Shown here: piece by piece, positions 1-7,766 of the stretch | How positions within the stretch are numbered: position 1 is the first letter of the stretch | Layout of the letters: every line of letters begins with the position of its first letter | From: Deltaproteobacteria bacterium | Lineage (GTDB): Bacteria; Desulfobacterota_C; Deferrisomatia; Deferrisomatales; JACRMM01 | Direction of reading: 5' to 3' | DNA: 25,602 nucleotides | NCBI GenBank assembly: GCA_016218905.1 | Contig: JACRCS010000400.1 | Location: 1-25,602, forward strand | Position numbers and translations under genes: made by a program | The notes under the pieces: model-generated | Told to the model about the DNA's origin: nothing | Seen by the model: the letters and a program-made list of their open reading frames with translations, nothing else | Databases searched by the model: none

Positions 1-41
1 CCAGGGACTGAGGAGGAGTACGGGTATGGGGGCGCTGCGGG

Positions 42-1799
42 TCAAAGATACCCGAGGTCCCGGAGGCGTTGCTCGACCAACCGAGCGTCCTCCCCTGAGT
101 AGTCGCCCGGCGGTCCCTGCTCCCCGCCCCCTTCACCGGCGCAGCGGCGCACCTCACGGCCGGGTTCTTCGAAGATCTCGGAGAGCACGCGACCGTCCAT
201 GTCGTCGGGAACCGGAAAGCCCATCAGGTGAAGGATCGTCGGCGCAAGATCGATGATCCGGGCGCCCTCGATCTCCGCTCCCTTCCGGATTCCGGGTCCG
301 TTGACGATCAGGATCCCGTTGGGGCGGTGAGAGCCGGTCTGCTCGAGCGACATGAGCTCTCCTACCTCGCCTACCTTGAGCTCCGAGGTGACGAGTTCTT
401 CGCCACGTTGGTCTCCGGGGGCATACTGCCGCCGCGTGATGTACTCGTAGTTTCGCCAGACCACGATGAGGTCGGGCGCCTGCGGAAGGCATTCGCCCTC
501 GTAGATCTCTTCCCGCCGGTACACGGCCTCGACCATGGGCTCGGCGGTGTCCGGGTCCCGCAGCGCCATTAGTCCTTCAATCACCTGCGCGCGCAGCCTT
601 TCGTACTCCACTCCGGGCTCGACCGTGCCGAGGGGAAACCGCCCCTTTGCGTTCACATAGAGGAGGGTGGTCTCCACGCCCATCGAGAATACCCGCGTTC
701 GGCTCCAGTCAATGTCGGAGAGGATCAGGTGCGACTCGAGACGCCGCCGGATGCCCGGCAGCTTCCCCTTGAGCCAGTCCTTGGCCCATTGGGGCAGTCG
801 GCGCCGCAACTCCAGGTAGGCCCTCTTCAGAACGCTCTGTGCCAGTGCCCCAGCTCGGCCCAGAATCCCCGCTTCGCGCCGGTTGCGATAGGCGAGGAGC
901 CCCTGCTGTTCGAGCCACCGGTCGATGAAGACGACCTTGTAGTACGGCCCCGCGCCGTGATCCGACATTACGAGAACGGTCTTCTCGCCCGGAATGGCGT
1001 CCAGGTACTCCTGGAGGTATCTGTCCGAGCGCTCATAGACGCGGTAGATCGCGTCGCCATACTTTTCGGCTTCGACCGGGTCGTGGCGGGGGTGAGTCGG
1101 ATCGGCGTACTTCCAGCAGAAGTGCTGGATCCGATCGACCGAGCAGAAGACCGGCATCACGAAGTCGAAACGGTCCTGGCGGAGGAGGTACTTCACCACG
1201 CCCGCGTGGTTGTCGATGGTGTCGAGGGTCTTCTGCACGTAGAAGTCGGGCCCTCGGGTCGTCCAGTAGTCGCCGTGGATGTCGTACTCGCCGACGTCGG
1301 CCCGGATTCGGGCATAGAGGTCGGCGGGATGAGTGAAGGTCACGTGCACCCCGGGAGCTTCGAACCCGGAGACGAGGAACCCGTTCACCGGCTCGGGCGG
1401 ATAGGTCATGGGGACGTTTACGACGCACACTTTGCGGCCGTGGTCGCTCAGGATCCGCCAAAGGCTCCGGCCACGGCGCGAGGCGGCGTTGTTGAAGCGG
1501 ATGTCGTAGCTCTGAGGCGCGAAGTCCGTGAACTCGAAGATCCCGTGCTTGCCCGGGTTCTTCCCCGTTAGAAACGAGGTCCACGCCTGCGGACTGAGCG
1601 GTGGGATCGTGGAGAGGAGGGTGCCATGGGTGCCGCCTTCGAGCAAGCTGCGCAACGCGGGAAGCTTCCCCTCGGCAAACCACGGCTTCACCAGGTCGAA
1701 AGTGGCGCCGTCAAGGCCGATGACAACAACTGTGTGCCGGTGAGCTGTGCTCTGGGTCTTCTGCATGGCTCTCGAGAGCGGTTGGGGTAGCCGATTCAA
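42..1799 (-). CDS. AlkP-superfamily phosphohydrolase/phosphodiesterase
   Basis: A 585-residue member of the alkaline-phosphatase/type I phosphodiesterase superfamily (COG3379-like 'phosphohydrolase/phosphomutase'), with no obvious signal peptide. Visible motifs are a metal Asp in GLDGATFD (about residue 30), the segment PLSPQAWTSFLTG in which Ser69 aligns with the usual Thr/Ser nucleophile, NPGKHGIF, DRIQHFCWKY (Asp and His ligands), SDHGAG (Asp-His ligands) and a C-terminal GSHRPNG His. The metal site therefore looks complete. Such enzymes hydrolyse or transfer phosphoesters; the substrate is unknown. It is the last gene seen in the minus-strand operon. The chosen start is TTG at 1799, overlapping the upstream stop by 4 bases; ATG at 1766 is an alternative. 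A closely similar paralogue lies at 24423-25602. Family call is firm, function is not. Confidence 0.88.
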   Translation of the reverse strand: MNRLPQPLSRAMQKTQSTAHRHTVVVIGLDGATFDLVKPWFAEGKLPALRSLLEGGTHGTLLSTIPPLSPQAWTSFLTGKNPGKHGIFEFTDFAPQSYDIRFNNAASRRGRSLWRILSDHGRKVCVVNVPMTYPPEPVNGFLVSGFEAPGVHVTFTHPADLYARIRADVGEYDIHGDYWTTRGPDFYVQKTLDTIDNHAGVVKYLLRQDRFDFVMPVFCSVDRIQHFCWKYADPTHPRHDPVEAEKYGDAIYRVYERSDRYLQEYLDAIPGEKTVLVMSDHGAGPYYKVVFIDRWLEQQGLLAYRNRREAGILGRAGALAQSVLKRAYLELRRRLPQWAKDWLKGKLPGIRRRLESHLILSDIDWSRTRVFSMGVETTLLYVNAKGRFPLGTVEPGVEYERLRAQVIEGLMALRDPDTAEPMVEAVYRREEIYEGECLPQAPDLIVVWRNYEYITRRQYAPGDQRGEELVTSELKVGEVGELMSLEQTGSHRPNGILIVNGPGIRKGAEIEGARIIDLAPTILHLMGFPVPDDMDGRVLSEIFEEPGREVRRCAGEGGGEQGPPGDYSGEDARLVEQRLRDLGYL

Positions 1800-2653
1800 T
1801 CAGGAAGCAAGGTTCCGGTGCGCGGAAGAGACCCGACCCAACGAAGGGTGTGATCATAGAGGTTGCGCGGGTTCTGATAGACCTTGTCGAACCAGAAGTG
1901 TTTCTCCTTGACGAGCGTGTGAACGCATCCGGGGTAGCGATCCGGCAGGGCTTTGAGTTCCTGGGAGCGGGTTCGATCCCCCTCGACCGAGAGAATGAGC
2001 GCGTGGGCTGGACGGCGCGTCTCGGCCTCCCAAGGGTCGAAGGCGATCAGCTCCCGATAGAGGGCTGCCGTTACCCGGTACGCCATCAGGTCGAACGTGC
2101 CGCCGGCTTGGAGCGTTTTCACCGCGTCGGCGCGGCGGGTGGTGACCTTTCCGAAGTTCCCGAGCTCGTGAGCCATCTGGGACTGGAGCAGGAACTGAAA
2201 GTAGGCCGCACCATCGACGATCGGAGCCCAAAGGGCCAAGGCGACGACCCGGGGATCCTGGCCTGCCACCGAAGCGGCGAGACCTGCGCCGAAGCGCAGT
2301 CCGAGCAGGGCGACAGCTTGGACCTGCGCCCGCTCGGAGAGGAGGTCGATGGCCCGGCGGACATCAGCGGTCCAATCGGCGAGAGAAAAGGTTTCGAACT
2401 CGCCAGTGCTCTCGCCGCACCCCCGGTAGTCGAAGCGAAGTACCGGGCAGCCTTCAGCGGCGAGGCGTCGCGCGAAGACCACCAGCTCCCGGTGGGTTCG
2501 AAAAGCCTCGTCGGCGAAGGGCGGGCAGAAGACGAAGCCCAGAGGGCCCCGTCGGCGCACTTCGGGCAAGTGGACCATCGCGTAGAGGTGCTCCGCGCCC
2601 ATCGGGGCGAAAAAAGCCTCCTCCAAGGTGTTGTGCTCGCGGGCGCGACGCAT
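1796..2653 (-). CDS. Alpha/beta-hydrolase, atypical (Arg in nucleophile elbow)
   Basis: A 285-residue alpha/beta-hydrolase fold protein. VFCPPFADE, the RFDYRGCGESTG segment (oxyanion-side loop) and a C-terminal KEKHFWFDK segment match the 'hydrolase 2, exosortase A system-associated' type. The nucleophile elbow reads LLGLRFG, so residue 120 is Arg (codon CGC at 2294-2296) where a classical enzyme has Ser. Classical serine hydrolysis is therefore doubtful; it may be a binding or scaffold protein, or may use other chemistry. ATG at 2653 overlaps the acyl carrier protein stop by one base (TGATG), which implies translational coupling to the ACP. It is a paralogue of the protein at 11001-11903, which has the same substitution. 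Confidence 0.85.
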   Translation of the reverse strand: MRRAREHNTLEEAFFAPMGAEHLYAMVHLPEVRRRGPLGFVFCPPFADEAFRTHRELVVFARRLAAEGCPVLRFDYRGCGESTGEFETFSLADWTADVRRAIDLLSERAQVQAVALLGLRFGAGLAASVAGQDPRVVALALWAPIVDGAAYFQFLLQSQMAHELGNFGKVTTRRADAVKTLQAGGTFDLMAYRVTAALYRELIAFDPWEAETRRPAHALILSVEGDRTRSQELKALPDRYPGCVHTLVKEKHFWFDKVYQNPRNLYDHTLRWVGSLPRTGTLLPD

Positions 2654-2913
2654 CAGGACCGGGGCGAAAGCTTGCGGCGGACCAGACCCGCGATTTGCCG
2701 GATCGTCTGAAAATTATCGAGGGTGAGCTCCTCGTCGTCGATGGAGACGCCATAGTTCTCCTCGAGGTGGGAGACGAGTTGCACCACAGCCATCGAGTCG
2801 ATGATCTTACTTTCGAGCAGGCGGTCGTCGAACCCGACTCGAACACCCTTGCGGTCGAAGAGTAGCTCCAACTGGATGAAGTCTCGGATCTCAGCCTCTA
2901 GCTGGTTCTCCAT
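2653..2913 (-). CDS. Acyl carrier protein (second ACP)
   Basis: An 86-residue phosphopantetheine-binding carrier protein. Helix II starts with the motif IIDSM (Asp39-Ser40-Met41), where Ser40 is the expected 4'-phosphopantetheine site, followed by a typical acidic helix (HLEENYGVSIDDEEL). The start at 2913 is chosen because GGAGG lies 6 bases upstream and because a longer reading would add a basic tail not seen in ACPs. The start overlaps the upstream hydrolase stop by 16 bases, and the stop overlaps the next hydrolase start. It differs from the ACP at 6079-6312 in length and in the residue before the Ser, so the two probably serve different partners. It may present or accept the finished acyl group for the adjoining hydrolase-fold proteins (inference). 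Confidence 0.88.
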   Translation of the reverse strand: MENQLEAEIRDFIQLELLFDRKGVRVGFDDRLLESKIIDSMAVVQLVSHLEENYGVSIDDEELTLDNFQTIRQIAGLVRRKLSPRS

Positions 2914-3785
2914 TCCTGTCCTCCGGCAGTGTGCGGCAAAGCTCGTCCTCTGGAGCCCGTGGGGCATTCGCCGTCAAGGTGCGTAAGGACGGCATTCAGG
3001 AAGTCCTCCGTTGACTCGATGAACGCCGCATGGCCGACTGCCGGGAGCAGCTGGAATGCCGCCGCCGGAATTCGCCGCGAGAGGTCGCGGCCCGCCTGCG
3101 GAGGAGTGAGCACGTCGTCACCGCTTGAGAGCACGAGAACGGGCGCGCGAATGCCACATGCGCGCGTCCGAGTATCGTGGGTCTCGAGTGCCTCGATCTG
3201 CCGCAGGACGGCCGAGGCCGGCGGTATGGAGGCGGACAGTGTCAGTCCGAAGAGCGCCACCATTCGGCCATTCTCGCGCCGGTACGGCTCACTGAACGAG
3301 CGCTCGAGGAGACTTTCCACGAAGGCGGCTATGCGGCCCTCTTGCGCCAGCGTCCTCAGTCGCCGAACGTGTTCACGGCTCGGCCCTTCGAGCGTGGCCC
3401 CTGTGTTCGCGAGCACCATGCGCCCGATGCGGTCCGGGTGCGCCAGCGCCAGTTCCTGTGCAATCATTCCGCCGAGCGAAAAACCGAGCACGTGGGCGCG
3501 GTCCACGCCTAGGGCATCGAGCGCTCCGAGGCAGTCGGCCGCCATCTCCGCGGTCGTGCATGGCGCATCTGGGGCGCCGTTTCCCTCCGTGACTCGATGG
3601 TCTACCAGGAGGCAGCGGAACCGACGCCGGAGCTCCGTAAGCAGGACACCCCAGGAGTGGGAGCCCGCGGCGAGCCCGGGGATCAGAAGCAAGGCCGGAC
3701 CCTCTCCCTGCACCAAGCAGGGAACGCTCGGGCCGCGCGGCTCGATCAGAGCATGATGCGTCCTGCGCGCGGAGTAGGTGCTCAC
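2898..3785 (-). CDS. Alpha/beta-hydrolase with classical Ser-Asp-His triad
   Basis: A 295-residue alpha/beta-hydrolase of the 3-oxoadipate-enol-lactonase/haloperoxidase-like type. The elbow GFSLGG gives nucleophile Ser103, GDDVLTPP the acid (Asp224 or its neighbour), and VGHAAF His252. The oxyanion region is LIPGLAAGSHSW. It is the only one of the four hydrolase-fold proteins in the operon with a normal triad, so it is the best candidate for a thioesterase or acyl-releasing enzyme acting on one of the ACPs (inference). GTG start at 3785 overlaps the ketoreductase stop in GTGA, which indicates coupling. Exact substrate cannot be read from sequence. Confidence 0.87.
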   Translation of the reverse strand: MSTYSARRTHHALIEPRGPSVPCLVQGEGPALLLIPGLAAGSHSWGVLLTELRRRFRCLLVDHRVTEGNGAPDAPCTTAEMAADCLGALDALGVDRAHVLGFSLGGMIAQELALAHPDRIGRMVLANTGATLEGPSREHVRRLRTLAQEGRIAAFVESLLERSFSEPYRRENGRMVALFGLTLSASIPPASAVLRQIEALETHDTRTRACGIRAPVLVLSSGDDVLTPPQAGRDLSRRIPAAAFQLLPAVGHAAFIESTEDFLNAVLTHLDGECPTGSRGRALPHTAGGQEWRTS

Positions 3786-4522
3786 ATCAAAAGGCCGCCG
3801 TTCACCCGGAGCACCTGCCCGGTAATGTAGCCGGCAGCGGGCGACGCCAGAAACGCCACCACCTGCGCGACCTCCTCAGGCTTCCCAGCGCGCCCCAGAG
3901 GTATGAGCGGGAGCACGCTCTCGACGGGATACCGAGCGGTGGCTTCAGTGATGATCCAGCCGGGCGACACTGCATTGACCGTAACGGCGGAGGGGGCGAG
4001 TTCCCGCGCAAGAGAGCGGGTAAACCCGATAATGCCGGCCTTGGAACTGCAGTATGCCGTCTCATAGGCGTTGCCGCGCTCGCCGAGGACGCTGGTCAGG
4101 TTGACCACACGACTTCCCTTGCGCCTGCCTGCCCACGTCCTGAGCACTGCTCGGGTGCAGAAGACCGTGCCCCGAAGGTTCGTCGTGATCACCTGCGCCC
4201 AGTCGTCGTCGGTGAGGCGAACCAGAGGCTTGTCCGTGACGATCCCCGCGTTGTTCACCAGGACCTCGATTGTGCCCACCTCTCGGGCCAGCGACCGGAC
4301 CGCCGCCTCCATATCCGCCGAGTTCGTGACGTCGAACGGGCAGAGCAGGGCTTCGCCGCCATCGGCCTCCACGGCCTGCTGAAGTTCCCGGGCCCGCTCC
4401 TCGCCGTGGGGAGGACGATAGTTCAACGCCACCCGAAACCCGTCGTGGGCGAGTTGAAGCGCGATGGCCCGCCCGATTCCCCGGGTGGCGCCGGTCACCA
4501 GTGCCAGGGGCCGTTCGTTCAT
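3782..4522 (-). CDS. SDR family ketoreductase, FabG-like (3-oxoacyl-ACP reductase)
   Basis: A 246-residue short-chain dehydrogenase, the normal FabG length. It has the Rossmann glycine motif TGATRGIG (residues 10-17), NNAG (90-93), Asn115, catalytic Ser144 (NLTSV), Tyr157 and Lys161 (YCSSK), and a C-terminal GQVLRVNGGLLM as in FabG. The expected reaction is NADPH-dependent reduction of 3-oxoacyl-ACP to 3-hydroxyacyl-ACP, following the condensing enzymes in this operon. The ATG at 4522 is chosen because it overlaps the MaoC stop as ATGA; a start further upstream would add a 19-residue tail with no SDR character. It sits between the dehydratase and a hydrolase. Family certain, substrate inferred from context. 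Confidence 0.92.
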   Translation of the reverse strand: MNERPLALVTGATRGIGRAIALQLAHDGFRVALNYRPPHGEERARELQQAVEADGGEALLCPFDVTNSADMEAAVRSLAREVGTIEVLVNNAGIVTDKPLVRLTDDDWAQVITTNLRGTVFCTRAVLRTWAGRRKGSRVVNLTSVLGERGNAYETAYCSSKAGIIGFTRSLARELAPSAVTVNAVSPGWIITEATARYPVESVLPLIPLGRAGKPEEVAQVVAFLASPAAGYITGQVLRVNGGLLM

Positions 4523-5004
4523 GACTCTGCGCCCGGTGTCCCCTGCGGCCGCCGGCCAACGACCGCCTTGACCCGGCATGCGAGGACCTCTTCGCCGCGC
4601 TGATTGCGCACGGTGTATCGGACCGAGAGCAATCCGGTGCCGGGATCGAGCGTTTGCATCTCCGCGATCTCGCCTTCCGAGCAGACCGTGTCACCGAGTT
4701 TCACCGGTGCCAGGAAGCGGACCTTATCGACCCCGGAGAGCGCGATCAAAGAGCCCGGGATCAGAGCGTTCCAGTTCGGGCGGAAGGGGAGCGAGATCGC
4801 CAGAGCGAGGATGAACATGCCGTGGGCTATCCGGGCGCCGAAAGGGCCGGCGGCAGCGATCTCTGCGTTGGTATGGATGGCGTTCCAGTCCCCGGTGAGC
4901 GCCGCGAAGGAGACCACGTCGCCTTCCGTGATCGTGCGACCCGGCGACAGGACCCGATCGCCCACCCGGCAGTCTTCGTAGAAACTCTTGTCCAAGCTCG
5001 TCAC
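4519..5004 (-). CDS. MaoC-like (R)-specific enoyl hydratase/dehydratase
   Basis: A 161-residue hot-dog-fold protein of the MaoC/(R)-specific enoyl-CoA hydratase type. It shows the hydratase motif TGDWNAIHTNAE, with the catalytic pair Asp39 and His44, followed by FGARIAHGMF. In this operon it would dehydrate (or hydrate) the 3-hydroxyacyl-ACP made by the FabG-like reductase. The start is GTG at 5004, with GGGAG about 6 bases upstream and 9 bases after the reductase stop; the stop overlaps the next gene by 4 bases. MaoC-type rather than FabA/FabZ-type dehydration is more usual in secondary lipid or PHA-type pathways than in housekeeping fatty-acid synthesis. Confidence 0.92.
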   Translation of the reverse strand: MTSLDKSFYEDCRVGDRVLSPGRTITEGDVVSFAALTGDWNAIHTNAEIAAAGPFGARIAHGMFILALAISLPFRPNWNALIPGSLIALSGVDKVRFLAPVKLGDTVCSEGEIAEMQTLDPGTGLLSVRYTVRNQRGEEVLACRVKAVVGRRPQGTPGAES

Positions 5005-5013
5005 GGGTCTCCC

Positions 5014-6063
5014 TCACGGCACCAGGACGACTTTGCCCCGCACTTCGCCCCGCTCCACCATTTCCTGGGCCCGAGCGGCATCCGCGAGCGGGAGAGCCTC
5101 GGAAACGACCGGACGAATCAGCCCGCGCTCCACGAACCGGAGCGCGTCAGCAAACTCGGCGGCGCTCCCGCAGTGGCAGCCGAGGTAACGCTGCTGCTTG
5201 TTCCAGAGGAAGCGGATGTCCAGAGGTGCCTTGAAGCCCGTCGTGGCGCCACAGGTGACGAGGGTCCCTCCCGCGCGCAGCGCGTGGACGCTAGTCTCCC
5301 ATGTGGCTGCGCCGGTATGCTCAAAGACGATGTCGACGCCCCTGCGGCCGGTCGCCTTGCTCACCTCGCGCAGCACACTCTGGTGGCTCCTGTCGATCAC
5401 GAACTCGGCGCCAAGCTCGCGGGCCAAGGCCCCCTTTCCCTGGTCACCGACGACGGCGATCGCGCGCGCGTTGTACAACCGGCAGATCTGAAGAGCGAGG
5501 GAGCCGATCCCTCCCGTGGCTCCCCAGACGAGCACGAAGTCCCCGGGGCGGATGTTGGCGCGGCTGACCAGCATTCGCCATGAGGTTGCGAGGTTCATCG
5601 CGAACGAGCCGGCCTCCTCCCACGTGAGCCGGTCGGGCTTGGGAAAGAGGCTCGAGGCGGGGACCCGGGCGAACTCGCCCTGCGCACCGTCGAGGGGGCC
5701 GGTGTGGAATCCCCAGATCCGGTGATCGGGGCAGAGAACAGGATCGCCGCGCACGCACTCGGGGCAGGCATTGCACGAGAAGAAACCGAGGACGACGACC
5801 GGCGCGCCCACTTCGATCCCCCGTACCTGCGGGCCGATCTCGGCTACCTCTCCTGCCGCGTCCGTCCCGGAGATGTGCGGCAGGATGAAATCCATGCCCG
5901 GGAGGCCGCGGCGCGCCCAGATGTCGTTGTAGTTCACGGCGGCCGCGCGGACCCGCAGAAGGACCTCGCCCGGCCCGACCTGCGGAACGGGCACGCCTCG
6001 GTATTCGAGCACCTCCGGGCCGCCGTGCCGCTCGAATACGACCGCCTTCATCTGACGTTCCAT
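5014..6063 (-). CDS. MDR-family zinc-binding oxidoreductase, probable enoyl reductase
   Basis: A 349-residue medium-chain dehydrogenase/reductase. It has a GroES-like N-terminal half, a structural zinc lobe with Cys97, Cys100, Cys103 and Cys111, and a nucleotide-binding glycine motif WGATGGIGSLA (about 175-186). The first catalytic-zinc Cys of alcohol dehydrogenases is absent; the site reads NYNDIWARRG, as in quinone reductases and crotonyl-CoA reductases, and no GHE catalytic His is seen after it. It is therefore more likely an NADPH enoyl-thioester reductase than an alcohol dehydrogenase. Position between ACP and dehydratase supports a trans-acting enoyl reductase. ATG at 6063 has GGAG 5 bases upstream; ATG 6051 is an alternative. 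Confidence 0.85.
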   Translation of the reverse strand: MERQMKAVVFERHGGPEVLEYRGVPVPQVGPGEVLLRVRAAAVNYNDIWARRGLPGMDFILPHISGTDAAGEVAEIGPQVRGIEVGAPVVVLGFFSCNACPECVRGDPVLCPDHRIWGFHTGPLDGAQGEFARVPASSLFPKPDRLTWEEAGSFAMNLATSWRMLVSRANIRPGDFVLVWGATGGIGSLALQICRLYNARAIAVVGDQGKGALARELGAEFVIDRSHQSVLREVSKATGRRGVDIVFEHTGAATWETSVHALRAGGTLVTCGATTGFKAPLDIRFLWNKQQRYLGCHCGSAAEFADALRFVERGLIRPVVSEALPLADAARAQEMVERGEVRGKVVLVP

Positions 6064-6078
6064 CAGTGCTCCAGCCGA

Positions 6079-6312
6079 TCAGGCGGTCTTAACCTGGATG
6101 AAGTCGCAGATTGCCTGAACGGTCCGGAGCGACGGAGCTTCTTCGTCAGAGATGGTGACGTCGAACGCGTTCTCCACCGCCGCGATGATCTCCACCAGGT
6201 CAACCGAGCTCGCGTGGAGATCCTTGCGCAGGTCGGCGGCCGGGATGATTTCCGCCTCGTTTACATCGAGGATCTCGAGGATGATCTCTTTCACCTTCGC
6301 CGCTACGGACAT
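6079..6312 (-). CDS. Acyl carrier protein (first ACP)
   Basis: A 77-residue ACP, exactly the usual length. The pantetheine-attachment region reads DLHASSVDLVEII; Ser36 aligns with the E. coli ACP Ser36, but the conserved preceding Asp is replaced by Ser35. Helix II continues AAVENAFDVTISDEEA. The start at 6312 is supported by a purine-rich AAGGAG about 10 bases upstream and by family length; ATG 6342 is in frame but weaker. It lies 59 bases after the third KS and 15 bases before the reductase, so it is the likely carrier during chain building (inference). Confidence 0.9.
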   Translation of the reverse strand: MSVAAKVKEIILEILDVNEAEIIPAADLRKDLHASSVDLVEIIAAVENAFDVTISDEEAPSLRTVQAICDFIQVKTA

Positions 6313-6371
6313 GCCTTCTTCTCCTTCCTCATGGGGAGTCATTGCACCGGCCCGCGTGGCCGCGAGCAGCG

Positions 6372-7604
6372 CTACACGGGTCGAGCAAAGATCAGGGAGC
6401 TGGCGTTTCCGCCGAGTCCCGAGCTCAGGCTCATCACGGCATCGAGCCTGCGCTCCAGGACTTCCCGCACGTGGGGCACTCCGTCGCACTCGGGAGCCAC
6501 GTTCTCGAGGTTCATCGTGGGAGCCACGAAGCCCTCGGCAAGCATGAGCAGACTGTATACCGCCTCCTGCGCGCCGGCAGCACTCATTCCGTGGCCCGTC
6601 TGACCCTTCGTGCTCGACAGGAGTGGCGCATCGGAACCGAAAACCCGCCGGAGCGCCTGGACCTCGATCTCATCCCCTAGCCTGGTGCCGGTGGCATGAC
6701 CGTTGACGTAGTCGACGCCGGCCACGTGGAGCGCCGTGGCTTGGGCCAGAGCCTCCCGTGCTGCCCGTTCGACGCAGGCGGCCGACAGTCGAAAGAGACC
6801 GGGAACTGCTTCGTTGGCCGAGCCGTAGCCCACCACCTCCGCAATGATTCCGGCTCCGCGGCGCCGGGCCCGCTCGAGGTCCTCCAGCACGAGCACCCCC
6901 GCGCCGGACGAGAGGACCGTGCCTGAGCGGTCACGCTCATAGGGCCGGCAGGCGGCAGACGGCCGCTGGTCCGAACCGCGCGCTACGGCCCCGGAGTTCT
7001 CCATGTAGGCCCCCACCTGCTTCCAGCAGTCTTCTTCGGTTCCCCCGCAAAGCACTACGTCCTGGAGGCCCCAACGCACGAGCTCGAATGCGTGGCCGAT
7101 ATTGTCCGCGCCGGTGGCGGATGAAGAAGCGACGGATATCGTCCTACCCCGCACCCCCCAATAGTTCGCCACGTTGGCAGAAGCGGTCGAGCTCATCATC
7201 CGTAACAACCCGTTGGCGCCGGCCCGTGAGGGGGCGTGCTGCTCCTGGATGGCCAGCTCGCAACCAAAGACTTCCCCTACGCCACCGAGAGCCGCGCCTA
7301 TTAGGACGCCGCAACGGTCGTCCTGCAGGTCCGCCGTCTCCAGGCCCGCAATACCGATGGCTTCCTCGGCGGCGAGAACTGCCTGGAGAGCCGCCGCGGA
7401 CATGGTTTGACGCGCTCGCTTTCGTACACGAGCGGTGTCGAGCTCTCTGATCGGCGCGTACACGGAGGAACGAAAGCCGGCCGCAGCCAACTCACTCACG
7501 GTCTGGAGGCCGGAGCGTCCGTCGCGGAGCGCCTCAGTGACTTCGCGTACACCGTTGCCGATCGAGGATATGATCCCGAACCCGGTCACCACAACCCGAC
7601 GCAC
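6372..7604 (-). CDS. Beta-ketoacyl synthase homologue with Cys-to-Ser active site (KS3)
   Basis: A 410-residue thiolase-fold condensing-enzyme homologue of the FabB/FabF class. In the nucleophile motif, ISVASSSATGADNIG aligns with FabB ISSACATSAHCIG, placing Ser162 (codon TCC, 7119-7121) at the catalytic Cys. His303 (NGHATGT), Lys333 and His338 (STKGQTGH) are kept. The C-terminal gate reads SSGLGGNAS rather than GFGGTN. A Ser at this site should prevent normal condensation. It may be a chain-length-factor-like partner of one of the other KSs, or a decarboxylase or acyltransferase. GTG start at 7604 has a good GGAAG-type ribosome site. KS1 and KS2 lie immediately upstream. Confidence 0.9.
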   Translation of the reverse strand: MRRVVVTGFGIISSIGNGVREVTEALRDGRSGLQTVSELAAAGFRSSVYAPIRELDTARVRKRARQTMSAAALQAVLAAEEAIGIAGLETADLQDDRCGVLIGAALGGVGEVFGCELAIQEQHAPSRAGANGLLRMMSSTASANVANYWGVRGRTISVASSSATGADNIGHAFELVRWGLQDVVLCGGTEEDCWKQVGAYMENSGAVARGSDQRPSAACRPYERDRSGTVLSSGAGVLVLEDLERARRRGAGIIAEVVGYGSANEAVPGLFRLSAACVERAAREALAQATALHVAGVDYVNGHATGTRLGDEIEVQALRRVFGSDAPLLSSTKGQTGHGMSAAGAQEAVYSLLMLAEGFVAPTMNLENVAPECDGVPHVREVLERRLDAVMSLSSGLGGNASSLIFARPV

Positions 7605-7766
7605 GCCCTCTTCCTTTCCACAGGCGTTCCCGGAACGAGCGCCCGCCGGTCCCTAAATCCGAGTCGTAGCCGGAGCCTTTCCGGCGACCCGGCACCCACG
7701 AAGTGCGACATGATACCCGAAACCGGCGAGTTCCACACGGGGGGCTTTGCGGCGAGACGAGGGGCG
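7605..7766 (-). other. 162-bp gap between KS2 and KS3
   Basis: This is the longest untranslated gap inside the minus-strand operon. Apart from the ribosome-binding site for KS3 (GGAAAGGAAGAGG just upstream of the GTG) I see no strong hairpin, and no promoter better than a weak TATCAT box. It could hold an internal promoter or an RNA processing site, but nothing in it is convincing. Confidence 0.4.
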
